The notes below the pieces were generated by a model that saw only the letters and a program-made list of their open reading frames with translations, was not told where the DNA came from and did no database searches. Position numbers and translations under genes: made by a program. Shown here piece after piece: positions 37,983-49,710 of a stretch of 64,000 nucleotides of DNA (positions are counted from its first letter, which is position 1; each line of letters begins with the position of its first letter). Source of the DNA: Adineta steineri (Eukaryota; Rotifera; Eurotatoria; Adinetida; Adinetidae); the NCBI GenBank assembly GCA_905250115.1, contig CAJNOI010000020.1:532804-596803 (forward strand), read 5' to 3'.

Positions 37983-38340
37983 ACTCTATTCTGCTTTTTT
38001 TTAAGCTTACATTTTTAAACCAGAATTATAATTACTAATCTCGACATAAAGTGTGAACCGAAATTTTTATCCATTTATTTTAATCTAATTGCACTCATTT
38101 ATATCAATAAAAACATGCTTAATCCTGAAATGTATTGATCGGTTCCATCTATGCCTGATGGTACGATAAACACTCAACACAAATTAGCTGGTACGATAGC
38201 TCCGATAGATAATTGATTGTATATTTCTCATTTAACCACACAAACATCGATAATGCGTAAGTATATCTAGCGATATGGTTTATTTTAAATCAAAAACTCT
38301 TTTTAATACTTGCTCTTTTCTTTTTCTTACAGTCAAGAAA

Positions 38341-38628
38341 ATGTCCAAATCGAAGGAGCATGCGGAAAACATATTATCTAAATTTTTGGAAGATACGAAA
38401 TTAGACCTACAAAAAGGTTATGCAGGACCAACCGAATTTTCGACAGCAAGCTATGGTGATCGGTATGGGTGGCGAGGAAAATGCGAAGAATGTGAGAAAA
38501 TATGGTGTATTTTTGTTACACAAGATGGAAAAAGCTTTAGTATCCCGCAATGTAAACATAAACCTAGTAACACGAAAAAAAGCATGGTGTTTGCTAAAAA
38601 TGAATACATTAAAAAATTCCAAAATTAA
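38341..38628 (+). CDS. Small 95-aa Cys/His protein, unrecognised
   Basis: The ATG at 38341 follows a strong acceptor (CTTACAG) by 9 nt, which suggests a non-coding first exon upstream. The protein MSKSKEHAENILSKF.. is lysine-rich and has CEECEKIWC followed later by CKH, a possible zinc-binding arrangement. I do not recognise the family. An upstream in-frame ATG at 38275 would add residues, but they lie in what looks like intron. It sits between the SH3-like gene and the internal terminal-repeat copy, so it is probably cargo of the element. Confidence 0.5.
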   Translation: MSKSKEHAENILSKFLEDTKLDLQKGYAGPTEFSTASYGDRYGWRGKCEECEKIWCIFVTQDGKSFSIPQCKHKPSNTKKSMVFAKNEYIKKFQN

Positions 38629-38681
38629 AAGCGCAAGGCAGATAGGAAATCTAAATGAAATCCTGTAACTCCTAACTACCC

Positions 38682-38808
38682 AAGGTATAACCTTGTTCAC
38701 TAACACTCTTTCAAGATATATATATAAATAAAAATAAAAAAAATATATAAATTTTTGCAGAATTTATTGATTAGTTTCTGTCAAGTTGTAACTTGACTTT
38801 ATTAGAAT
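38682..38808 (+). repeat. Internal copy of the element's terminal repeat, direct orientation
   Basis: Homologous to the left terminal repeat from GGTATAACCTTG through CTGTCAAGTTGTAACTTGACTT to AGAATCT, with an expanded A/T run in the middle. The outermost 40 bp (TATATGTAAAAAGG..) are missing. Together with the right repeat it frames 38.7-40.2 kb, i.e. the Penelope-like RT fragment, so it may be the start of a second, smaller unit. Confidence 0.8.
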
Positions 38809-39139
38809 CTGGAAGAGAAAAAACGTAAAACTTAACTAACTGGATTGGTTTAGCTGAATATATAGTTGGTGATAAAGGATACTTTATGCTAAAATACACG
38901 TGGTATTTATAGCCTGGAGAGACCTCAACATATACCCTCGTTTGAAATAGTAATCAGTTGGATATCATGTGTTTTGTTATGATGTATTGCTTATTCGTTC
39001 TGTTACTTTGTAAACTTCGATCAAAATTTTGTCATGTAGATGTGTGATACTTCTTTCTAGTATATCTATTAATATTTTTCATCTAGATATTTCTTCAGAT
39101 GTAATAGGGTGGGTGTAGTACTTTTGGGACACCCACACC

Positions 39140-39787
39140 GTATTCTGGAATAGGCATGATAGTAATATTGAACTTTTTGAACCTATAGGATCAACTGCGG
39201 AGTGTCTTGATGTTAAACAAGAGAATAGAGGAGATGCATTGATAACTGAAGTGTTTCACAAAACTTCACATGAACCATATGCTCTTTCATTGGCAAGCAC
39301 ACATGCATAACATATAAAAAAAGAATATTCCGTACGTAGCTCTCACTCGAGCCATAAGATATTCTTCGAATTTCGATACGTATAAACGTGAAGAAGTATA
39401 TATATGTGTATCATTATTATTGAATAAATATCCAATATATTTTATTACTAAACAATTTGGAAGAGTCTTACAAATATTTCAATATGCGGAGCCTACAAAA
39501 AAGAATTACGTTGAAACAAGAAAAAACTTTTTAAATGCTGTTGATGATAAGAATAATGCAAAGAAAGCTAAAATTGATTTCGAAGTTAAAATTTTATGTC
39601 TTTTCTCCTTTTCAGAAAAGGGGTGCATTATTTTTCAACCAGATTTCATGAACTTTGGAATACTTGTTTTTCAGTTACTGCTATTTGTGATATGAAACCA
39701 ATTGCAGATTCTAAACGATTAAACAATCTTCAAGATTATCTTGTTAAAAAGAAATCAGACAAATTACTGTTAGAAATCAATCTGTAA
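39140..39787 (+). mobile_element. Fragment of Penelope-like (Athena-type) reverse transcriptase, fossil
   Basis: The C-terminal part of a Penelope-like RT is recognisable over three pieces. VFHKTSHEPYALSLASTHA matches the V(Y/F)RKPxxxxxYLxxxSxHP motif, and then come RAIRYSSNF and LLLNKYPIYFITKQFGRVL. A last piece contains RFHELWNTCF and LNNLQDYLVKKK. The fragment is broken and lacks the catalytic palm and the rest of the element. Athena-type elements are abundant in bdelloid rotifers, which supports the taxon guess. It lies inside the 5-kb composite element. Confidence 0.75.
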
Positions 39788-40043
39788 GAGGTATTTCCAT
39801 AACCCTACATTAAGACAACGTATTTATCAACTGAATATTATCCAACAGCATCAGCCAAAAAGACAACTATGAGATTATACCAAACCATTTCACAACATGT
39901 TCTTTTTAGATTCCAGTACTGCTGGAAGTTTTTTTCGTTTCCTCTTTTGTTACTTCAAAAGGATCATAAGACCTTATGCAAGTTATATTCTATGTAAAAA
40001 TGTTTCTTGTTGTTGTAATTGTAATTTTTGTAGTTTTTTTTGA

Positions 40044-40193
40044 TGAAGTCAAGTTATAACTTGACAAAAATCGGTCAATAAAGTGCTACAAAAAAAATCA
40101 TATTTTTTTATCTCGAGAGAGTGTAACTGAACAAGATCATATGTTGAATATACAAGAATGACCAATTATCCTTTTTACATATATTAAATAATT
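40044..40193 (-). repeat. Right inverted terminal repeat of the composite element
   Basis: About 150 bp, reverse complement of 35144-35280 with scattered substitutions; outermost bases CCTTTTTACATATA before TTAA. It ends directly at the right copy of the NOP10-promoter duplication. Confidence 0.88.
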
Positions 40194-40760
40194 ACAATAA
40201 AATGCTTCATTTATAAAACATATCATAGAAGTATCTTTTAACAAAAAGAAAAAAAAAAAGAAAAAGTTGCCTCCTACTGTATCGAAATACAACAGAAAGA
40301 AAATTATTGCGGAACTATGGTATTACTCCTTATACTTTGTGTATAATTTCTATTAAGAATTCTATCGTAATTCTTAATATATGAGAATGTATTCACGTTT
40401 TTACAATAGTTAATAAACAGTAATCGAGTGACATCTTTACGTAAAATATTATATAATTCTATTGAAAGAATCAGTAAATTCTATTCATTAAAATAATCAT
40501 TAGAAATACAAAAAAAATATTAATTATTTATATTTAAAAATATGAAAAGATCATTTGATTAGTCAAAATTTTTATTAATTCAAAAGTCATCTAATATTTA
40601 CCTTTTATCAAATTCGTATATGAATAACGAATAATATCAATGCAAAATTTCCCGATTAATAAATATCTTTTTATATGTTTAAATAATTTTTAGATTATTT
40701 CTACTGTTTAGTATCATTATTCTATAAAAAAAACTAAGATGTTTCTCATGTATTATCTTA
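40194..40760 (+). repeat. Right copy of the NOP10-promoter duplication (functional copy)
   Basis: Direct-orientation match to 34475-35142. It contains the intact start ATGTTTCTCATG of NOP10 at 40739 and so must hold the gene's present proximal promoter, unless transcription enters from the element. It ends at CTTA, followed by GCGAAAAAGG in NOP10 exon 1. Confidence 0.9.
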
Positions 40761-41051
40761 GCGAAAAAGGCGAACGGGTCTATACATTCAAGGTAAATAC
40801 TATTTTCTTTGATATGATTTAATCAAACATCGTTTTTGTTTTTATAGAAAGTCGATCCAGCTGGTAATCCAACACAATCAGCACATCCAGGTATGTTTTA
40901 CTATTATTTAAAATAATAAAAAAAAATAAAATAATTTCATTATTTATTTACAGCTAAATTTTCACCAGATGATCAATATTCTCGTCAACGACTTAAACTT
41001 AAAACTCGTTATCGATTACTTCTAACACAAACACCACTTACCAAGTGTTAA
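40739..41051 (+). CDS. NOP10: NOP10, H/ACA snoRNP subunit
   Basis: NOP10 is a small nucleolar protein bound to dyskerin in H/ACA RNPs (rRNA pseudouridylation, telomerase RNP). Three exons, 40739-40792, 40848-40890 and 40954-41051, give 64 aa, the normal length. MFLMYYLSEKGERVYTFK, SAHPAKFSPDD, and YSRQRLKLKTRYRLLLTQ match the eukaryotic family end to end (MFLQYYLNEQGDRVYTLK, SAHPARFSPDD, YSRHRITIKKRFKVLMTQ). An AG sits directly against the ATG. Its first 22 coding bases are the right end of the 0.6-kb duplication that brackets the composite element, so the gene survived an insertion into its 5' end. Confidence 0.95.
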
Positions 41052-41768
41052 CATTGTTATATTAACATTTTTGTTAGAATAAAAAAAAAAGAAATGTAAT
41101 TCTTCTGTTGTTTTGGAATAAATCGAACAATTAGAATAAAGATTTAATATCTGTAGAACATAGAAAATAATGATATGTATTTTATTGAAATATTCACATG
41201 TCATAGCATGTATGACTTGTATACTGAAAGATATGATTTCGATCTAAGTTATGATTGTAAAAGCACAAAATGTTTGATGCCATTAATTTTGTGTATTTAT
41301 CAAGACAGTTAACATTTCTTTAAACATCAGCCAATATTCTATATAACAAATATTGTTGAGTAACACTGCGAACTTTGTATAGAACATATTTTTATTCAGT
41401 GCCAAGAAATTGTCGTACTATCTGTTCACATGGAAAAGTTATCTAGACATTGTACCGATACACGAAGATATCTGGAAATGCTTTATTACGATATGAAATA
41501 CAAAATAATATAACAAATATATAGATTATTGAAAAAAAAATGTTGTTTGTAAATATAAATTAATTGTAACACTGATGCTTAAATTTTTATATTGATCATA
41601 CACGACATCTCTTCGATAACGTCATTTATCCATTAGCTACCAATAAAAAGTATTAAAATAGTGAAAAAAATCTTTTTCTCATAACTACACACACCTATTT
41701 TATCTTTTTGATAAACTCTTGTCTGTTTTTATCTCTTCACATATTTTATTTGAGATTGTTTGTTAGAA
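41052..41768. other. Spacer between NOP10 and WASHC4
   Basis: 717 bp of AT-rich DNA without exon-like frames; holds the NOP10 3' flank and WASHC4 promoter. An acceptor-like TTGTTAG lies 2 nt before the WASHC4 ATG. Confidence 0.55.
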
Positions 41769-44700
41769 ATGGTTCCATCTCCAACCGGCGATGACTGGGG
41801 ACGAGATAAGTTTCAAGATGGAGGTGCTAAAGGTATATATATATACAAATCTTTCTAATTAAACTTTCTTATAAAAAATCTTCTCGTATATTTTAGATTT
41901 AGTTTTAAGTGCACAATTAAAACGTTATAAACGTTTTCTTATTACACATAAACAATCATTAAGACGTATTGAAGATGCACTTAGTTCCAATATTACACAA
42001 ACATGGGAGTTTGATTTAAATCCAGTTGAACTTAAAGTAGACATATTTGATTATTTCTTAAATAAAATTTATTTATTTATTTAATTAGTATTTACCATAT
42101 GAACAAGTTCAAGTACTTGAATTAATTCGTACTGAAAATAAAATTTGCAATAAAATTATTACAGCACTTGCTGCACTTTGTTGTGAATGTAAATTTTTAG
42201 TACATGAATGTGAACAAAAATATATACCTGCAATAATATTTTTTGGTGAAGGAGGTCTAGTTTATTTATCTATATATATATTTTTAATAATAATAAAATA
42301 TTCTTTTTAGAACAAGATGCAAAAGAACAACAACAATCATATATGGCACAATTTGTATCTCTTCTTCAAGTTTGAATTACTGAATATTTTGTTCATTTTA
42401 TATTTTTATTTTTCATTTGTAAAGGATTTATCTTGCTATGTTAATCGATGTAATGAAATAGTATCGAATATTCTTCAACAACTATCATCACTTTACACTC
42501 CACCAAATGTTCAAAATGGACGGTAAGAATTTTTATACCTAAATAGCATTTATTTAATTGTGATTTATCTTTAGATGTGTACGACTAATGGATGCGTCCG
42601 ATCTGCATTTACCTGTAAGTGTTTTCGCAACAGCTATTTATAATTATTATTATTTATGTGTAGATTGTGTATGATCATTTGGGTGATTTACTTCGTTGTC
42701 TAATAACTCTCGATGAATGTTTTCGTTCGAATATACAAATAGCTGAGAAATGGCCAGCATTTAAACGGTATTTCATATGTTTAGAATATTTTCTATTTGA
42801 TTAATATTATATTTTTTAGAATAATAACATCAATAAAAAATAATTCTGATAAAGTTCAAATTGATCTTTCACGATTACCATCATTTGAAAAAATTCTTCT
42901 TGCACTTGAAGGTCAATTACTGGATGGACGTATTTTTCAAGTAAAATATTTAATAAAAAATTTGATATTTTTTTCAAATAGAAAACTTTCTTATTTAGAA
43001 TTGTATTGAACAAATATTTGATACAAATTTAACTGTAACAAAAAATCCTTTATTACAAGAAGAATTTTCAGCTATGATTCGACAACTTCAAGCAAATGTC
43101 GAACCAAAACTTGGTAGATTTAAATAAAAAAGATTATTATGATTTTATATCATCGATTCTAGGTGAATTTAATGAACTTGATGGTCGAATGAAATATATT
43201 GGTATTTGCGCATTATTCTGTTTACATTATCAACTTTATCGAGTCGATGATAAACGTCTATTAAAAGCTATTTGGGATGTTTATAAAAAAGTATGATTCA
43301 ACAATAGAATACTCTTTTTATCATACGTCAATGAGTCATACGGACTGTCTACGTAAAGTGTGATTTCGTCATGCTCTGTTTGTTTCATTACGCACAAATG
43401 CCTTAATAGCTAAGGTGGAATACACTTTTCAAAATGAAACAGTCTGCGACTCCTCATTCATTACGAATAAGCGTGGCGGAATCATCCTTTTCTGTGGACA
43501 AGTCGTCTGTATAGAAAAATGAATTTTCTCATATTAAAATATTTCGAAGGGAAGAATATGTCAACAAATGTTCGGTCTTTGATAAAAACTGGAGCCTGTA
43601 AGTCATATACGAATCAGAGATAATTATTCGTACTCAATGTAATATCGAGAAGTACAGAGAAAAAATAATATAGAATTTTAATTTGAATATCAAGCTATTT
43701 ATTTACTCTTCATTTTTAATTTATGATTTACAGGTACCAATTGTTCATCTTTGTGGTAATGTTAGTTGGATAGCTACGAAATTTTTACTTGAAAAAGTTC
43801 CTCAATTTGCTCGATTACTCGATAAAAAAGCTTTACAAGCTGTTGAACAACAACGTTTTCAATATTTACAAAATAAAGAATCGTCATTAACAAAGTAAAT
43901 TTCTCGAGAAAAACGAAAAACTCAATTTTTTTTTCAAATTTCTATTTCTATATTTTTCAGTCCTAAGTAAGATAACTAATAAGCATGTTGTCTATATATT
44001 AACACTTAGCTTTCCTCTTCCCTCTTGCATGTTTCACTCTTTATGAACTATATATTTTAACAAAAACTGAATATTTATCTAATTAAATTTAGAGATTTAC
44101 AAAAAAGTTATCTCGATGTTTTGGCATGGCTTATACGTATGGAATCAACTGTAACAACAGATGATGCGAATGAAAATGCCTTAATAAATGATATTTTAAA
44201 AAAAACTTCATTATTAAATTATGTATGTTATTTATAATAAAGAAAAAAAATCAATTCATTTCTATTATTAGGGTTTATTTCATGCTTATTCATTATCATA
44301 TACAATCAAAACTTTAATTAGTCTTCATTCAACATTACAATTAGCAATGAAATCTGAATGTATGCTTGTTATTTATCGTTATACAGAATTATTAAAAGTT
44401 ATTGAATCAACATATCATCGACATGCAATGGCAATTGCACCTTATTTTAATTCTCTTATGCAATATCATTCTCAACGTTTATTAAAAATTATAACTATAG
44501 CTAAAGTATTGAATTGCTTTTATTTTTTGTTCTTATAATTATCTGTTTTGTAGAAACGAATTACATCAGTAACAGATAAACGATTTACTGATAAACAAGT
44601 CGATGTACTTGCAGCACTTGTATTAGCTGAATCTTGTTTAAATGGACCTTGTATGTTAGATTTTTAGGATGGTGTGAATTCTATATACAAAAAATTTGTT

Positions 44701-47700
44701 TTTTTTATAGGTACAAAAGAACGTTTATTGATATTTCGTTTAGCATTTTCATTTGGTTCTCGATTGGTAAAATTCATTTTTGGTTATAAAATAATTTATC
44801 TTTTTCTTTAAAGAAAACTTGTCGAGATGAAGAAATGGTTGCCATTGAAGAAGCTCTTCGAAAACTTGAAACATTAGCTGCATTTTCAGAAAAGTAACTA
44901 TAACGAGAAAAAATTAATCCTCTTTTTTTCTCATAAATTTTTATAGACTTCATGTTGCTTGTGATACAACATTTATCTATTGGGAACAAAATTCATTTCG
45001 ATTATATTTACAAGATTTATTTTTAACTGTTCGAGATCCACATCGTTTACATGTAGAATTTTACATTTTATTTAGACATCAAATATGTTATCTATTTGTT
45101 TTTTATTTAGTTTATATTTGCTGCTCTTCGTGATTGTGTACCATCACTACGAGCTATTCGTCATGATAAACCCGAAAAATTAATAAATACTTATAAAGCT
45201 GAAATAATGAAAATGTTTGATCAGGTTAATAATCGAAATAGAATTTTATTTGAATGATTTATTAAAATAATATTTCATTTAGTTTTTTCTTCAAGAATTA
45301 TTTAAAACAATTGAAGATGATCTTCGTTGTTTATGTCATGCACATCTTGAAGTTGGTGATCGTAGTGTATTTCGAGCAAATTTTAAAGATGTTACACCAT
45401 TTCTTGATGTTAAACCAATACGATGTTTTGATGAATTTATTAGTATTAAAGGTTAAAAACTTTGATTTTACATTGAATCTTATTAAATTTCGTGTTTTTT
45501 TAAAATCTAATAGGAGCTGTAGAAAGTTATTTAGATAAAACTTTTTATGATTATACAACAGCTTCATCAACTGATTGGAATACATATTCAGAAATGAGAA
45601 ATTCAGCATCACAAAAATATGGTTTAGATTTACATGAACCACATTTACCGAGTAAAACACTTGAACAAGTAAGTCAATTCATTAGAAGATTACATTTATA
45701 ATCTTGGACAACAGGAAGTTGTTGTGTCTTGGAATTCCTGAGCTTCGATAACATGAGTTCGATACAAAGAGATATCTAGTAACAGAATTACCGATAGGGA
45801 TGTACTAAGCCCGAACCCTGACCCAGATTCTCGGGCTCGGGCTCCGTCAGTGCTCGGATGTTAGTGCGGGTACTAGTCTTTTCACTCTCACTCACACCCT
45901 CAAGTTATGACATATCTCGATATTTATATCTTTTAGGGTTGTGATGTACTTGATATTCTTCGTAATTTAAATGCATTTGTTTCTCAACATTATTATAATA
46001 TAAATACTCAAATGTTTATTGAACGATCAAGTAATAATAAATTTTTACGTACAACAAATATTCGTCATGTAGCTAATTCAATTCGTACACATGGTATTGG
46101 TATAATGAATACAGCGGTATAATAATATTTTTTAAATATTGATATTTCTATTTACGTTATTTTTTTTTATAAAAGGTTAATTTTACATATCAATATCTTC
46201 GACAAAAATTTTATATGTTTTCACAATTTTTGTTTGATGAACATATTAAAAGTCGTTTAATGAAAGATATTAAATTTTTTAAAGAAAATAAAGATCGACT
46301 TAATCAACGAGTAAATTATGATTAAAGTTATTTCATAAAACTTCTACATATATATATATATATATTTAGTATCCATTTGAACGAGCAAAAAAATTTTTTA
46401 TTAGTATAAGAAAATTAGGTGTTACACCAGATACTAATGAAACATACCTCGATCAATTTCGACAATTAATTGGTCAAATTGGTAAGACTATAAATATATA
46501 TAATATAAAAATTATTTTACTATTTATTAATAAAAGGAAATGCAATGGGTTATGTACGAATGATTCGTTCAGGTGGTTTAAATACATGTTCAGGTGCAAT
46601 ACGATTTGTACCAGATTTTGATAATATTATTGCATTTGAAGAATGTGCACGAAAATCCAATTTACCTAATGAAACAGTCAATGCTGCAAAGTAATTTATA
46701 TACATATATCTATGAATACTTAGTAAATCCGAAAAGTGATAGTAATTTTTCGTAGATTAGTATGTCGAAGAAATTTTTGACAATCGGAGTTGATAAGATT
46801 CTTGACTTGAACTTGATTTTAACAGTGAGATCTATACGATGGTCTTTGCTGTCTAATCACTTGTATATTTTAACTGTAATTTCTATATTTACTATTCGTT
46901 TGTTTTTAGACATTTAGATGATGTTATATCAAATTTAGTCAAAAATTTTACTGAAGGAACAGAATATTTTAAAATCCTAGTTGATGTATTTTCGAATGAA
47001 TTTCGTGGAAAGAAAAATTTACATTTAAAACATTTCTATGTTATTGTTCCACCACTTGTATGTATACACAATACTATTTATTTATCTTAATACTATAATT
47101 CTTTATAGACGTTAAGTTTTGTTGAACATATTAAAGGTTTAAAAGATAATTTAACGAAAAAATCCAAAGTTAATGCATCTTTTACTGATGATGGATTTGT
47201 TATGGGTAAGAGAAAACGAATTATCGGAAATTTTCTTATTAAATATTGTATTTAGGTGTTGCATATATATTAAAATTACTTGATCAATATCGTGATTTCG
47301 ATTCCTTACATTGGTTTGATGCTGTTAGAGAATCATCTACTATAGAAAGAGTAAAAATAATTTGTTTATATATACATATATGAAATATAAATTTTTATTT
47401 TCTATAGAATGATGTAATAAATAAATCAAGAAATAGTACTGAAGAAAATGTTAAAAAAGCTTTAAGTGCTTCAATGAAAAGAATTGAAAATGATCAATTG
47501 GTTCGTATAAATTTTTTAAATGAAAATTATTATATCGGGAACTGATCAAATCGAGTTATTGAATGACTTCCGATAACTCTAAAACGATTATAGACAACAA
47601 TATTAACTAATGTTTCATTTTTCGTAGTCTATTTTTAGTTTCCGAAGTTGAAATACGTTATTCAAAAAAAATGATATATTTTCTTTTTTCATTTTAGGAA

Positions 47701-48124
47701 TTTGATCTATTGAATTATAGTTTACGTTCTGCTAGAATATTTTTTCGTGCTGATAAAACAGCTGAAGAAGATAAACGTATGTTATTAGCGCATAAGAATC
47801 AGCTAAATTTTTTTTGCTCTCCATAAATTCATATTGCTATTTGATTGTTGATTAAATAAGGTAAGAAATAATTTACAAAGAATCTACGTGAATAAATATA
47901 CATATACATATAAATGTTTATATCTACTTTTAGAATCATCAATGGCTGAAAATGAAGCACGCGTACAAACAGAAACAGTACCAGCTATTGTTGATGTACC
48001 TCCTATCACCGGAAGTGTACCACCACCTCCTCCTCCGCCACCACCACCACCACCACCACCATCAATGTCAAGTGGTGCACCTCCACCACCACCGCCACCA
48101 CCTCCTCCCTTCTTTACAAACTAA
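41769..48124 (+). CDS. WASHC4: WASH complex subunit 4 (SWIP) with polyproline C-terminal tail
   Basis: SWIP is a core subunit of the pentameric WASH complex that drives Arp2/3 actin assembly on endosomes. Thirty exons sum to 1207 codons in frame (first 41769-41832, last 47934-48124); human SWIP is about 1173 aa. Collinear matches run over the whole length: [54 protein letters not shown]-like [79 protein letters not shown] and [15 protein letters not shown]. The last exon adds a tail with two runs of consecutive prolines (about 48019-48062 and 48080-48108) that I do not know from other SWIP proteins; such runs are normal for WASH1. Some introns are 45-60 bp; longer ones lie at 43291-43733, 45669-45936 and 46691-46909. 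Orthology is certain; the tail is inferred from a frame-consistent splice. Confidence 0.95.
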
Positions 48125-48341
48125 CTGAAAATCAATTATTCAAGATACATGGATATTCTTTTTTTTTATAAAATATAATTGACCGGTGATTTTTAATATT
48201 TATTCCTCTTGATGATTTTTCTGTATGTAATTTTACTTGTAACTTTTTTAAAAATTTATTTGATTATGTTTTTTTTCAATGTACTAAATTTCGCTCTTGT
48301 ATTTCTAGAAGTATCTCAATTCTTATTTAGATCTGAAGTAC

Positions 48342-49710
48342 ATGAATCTTATTATCAGTATAATTATTATTGTAAGTATATTTTCTAGTATAATTTTATC
48401 TCCATACAATTTTATTTCCAGACTATTTTGATCATTGAGCCAAGTGTTACAGGTGATGTTTGTTCCGGAATATGTAAATGTTCTAAAGATCTTATAACTG
48501 TAAATTGTGATTCAAAACATTGGACAGATTTAAACGATAAAGAATTTCCTTCAAATGTTGTTACTTTAACACTTATTAACAATCAATTAAAATTCGATAC
48601 AAGTAAACATTTTATAATCGAAGTATTCTAATTTATATTTTCCCTTTTATTATAGTAAATGATCGTTCTAAAATTGAAAACTTACCTCGCCTAACTGATC
48701 TAAGTCTTAATGCAAATCCACTTGGAACAATTCCACCCTTCAATGATTCAAAAATTCGATCACTTTCTTTACAAGATACTTCATTAACATCAGCTAAATT
48801 TCCTTCGTCTTATATGAGTTCATTTTTACAAACTATTTCACTCAATAATAATAAAATTCGTACAATTAATGTCGATGACTTTATTAATTTAAAAAATTCA
48901 CAACTCAAAAAATTACATATCGATAGTGCGAGTCTCTCAATAATTGATCAAAATGCATTTACTCCATTAATTCAACTTCAGGAATTATCATTAAAAAATA
49001 ATCAATTAAAATCATGTGAATTTTTAACAACATTTCGTTTACTTTCTTCAATTCAATTGGATGGAAATCAATTTACGTCTCTTCCACAAGAATTATCAAC
49101 ACCAAAAGTTATTAAAACATTCTCATTTAAATATAATTCTATATCAACTATTGATGAATTATCACCTTTAAATACATGGCATAAAATGAATCATACAGAT
49201 ATAAGAATCTATTTATCAAATAATTCATTTGATTGTTGTCAATCATTATGGTTTATTCGATTTTTAAAAACATCAGCATATTTTGTTCCTGATGCGTCAT
49301 TATTAACATGTGCGACTCCATCGAATTATGCTGGAAAACAATTGATTAAACTTAATCCAGATGAAATGAATTGTGGATCAATTATACCAGATAAATCATG
49401 GTGGACAACAACTCGAATTATTGGTATTTCTGTTGGAGGAATAGTTACTGTTTTAATTTTGATTACTAGTATTATTATAATTATTCGTCGAAGACCATCA
49501 CGTTCAGGTTATACTGAAATCGGAGGACAGAACGATGCATTACCTAATGCACCAATATTAACATCAAGTGATCTTCCATTTCCAGCAGATTATGAAGATG
49601 ATGATTCTGTTTCAACATATTCTACTGCTACAAGAAACACCACTAGATCTCAAGCACCCACAGTCAGTACTACTGTTGGTGTTTCAGCAGTTGATAATTG
49701 TCACGTTTAA
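48342..49710 (+). CDS. LRR single-pass transmembrane protein
   Basis: Three exons (48342-48371, 48422-48602, 48656-49710) give 421 aa. The N-terminus MNLIISIIIITILIIEPS is a signal peptide split by the first intron. An LRRNT-type cysteine cluster (CSGICKCSKDLITVNC) follows, then about six degenerate leucine-rich repeats (LTDLSLNANPL, LQTISLNNNKI, LQELSLKNNQL, LSSIQLDGNQF). An LRRCT-like cap has NSFDCCQSLWFIRFL and later Cys residues. A transmembrane helix is at about residues 330-352 (IIGISVGGIVTVLILITSII) with an RRR stop-transfer. The cytoplasmic tail is about 70 residues, acidic and Ser/Thr-rich, ending VDNCHV. Extracellular adhesion or receptor role is inferred from the layout; I cannot name an orthologue. 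It starts only 217 bp after WASHC4. Confidence 0.85.

Larger units (their letters stand above)
35144..40193. mobile_element. 5.05-kb composite element with inverted terminal repeats, flanked by TTAA
   Basis: Both ends read TATATGTAAAAAGG (the right one in reverse), and each is abutted by TTAA (35140-35143 and 40194-40197). The inverted repeats extend about 140 bp. TTAA target duplication is known for piggyBac, Kolobok and some Sola DNA transposons, but these termini are not of canonical piggyBac type, so the superfamily is open. No transposase is recognisable. The contents are a spliced gene with an SH3-like end (35944-37982), a small Cys/His protein (38341-38628), a third terminal-repeat copy in direct orientation (38682-38808), and a decayed Penelope-like RT fragment (39140-39787). 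GC content in the cargo genes is visibly higher than in neighbouring DNA. The element may be two related units, one inserted in or joined to the other. Confidence 0.75.

Noticed and set aside
39420-39787. Two overlapping frames as separate small genes
   Set aside because: Both match consecutive parts of a Penelope-like reverse transcriptase C-terminus, so they are pieces of one fossil.
34475-40760. The direct repeats at 34475-35142 and 40194-40760 as long terminal repeats of a retroelement
   Set aside because: The right copy holds the functional start of NOP10 and the copies continue as host promoter sequence; the element's own ends are inverted repeats inside them, and no LTR-retroelement genes lie between.
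45331-45660. 109-codon minus-strand frame
   Set aside because: Shadow of WASHC4 exons at 45283-45451 and 45514-45668.
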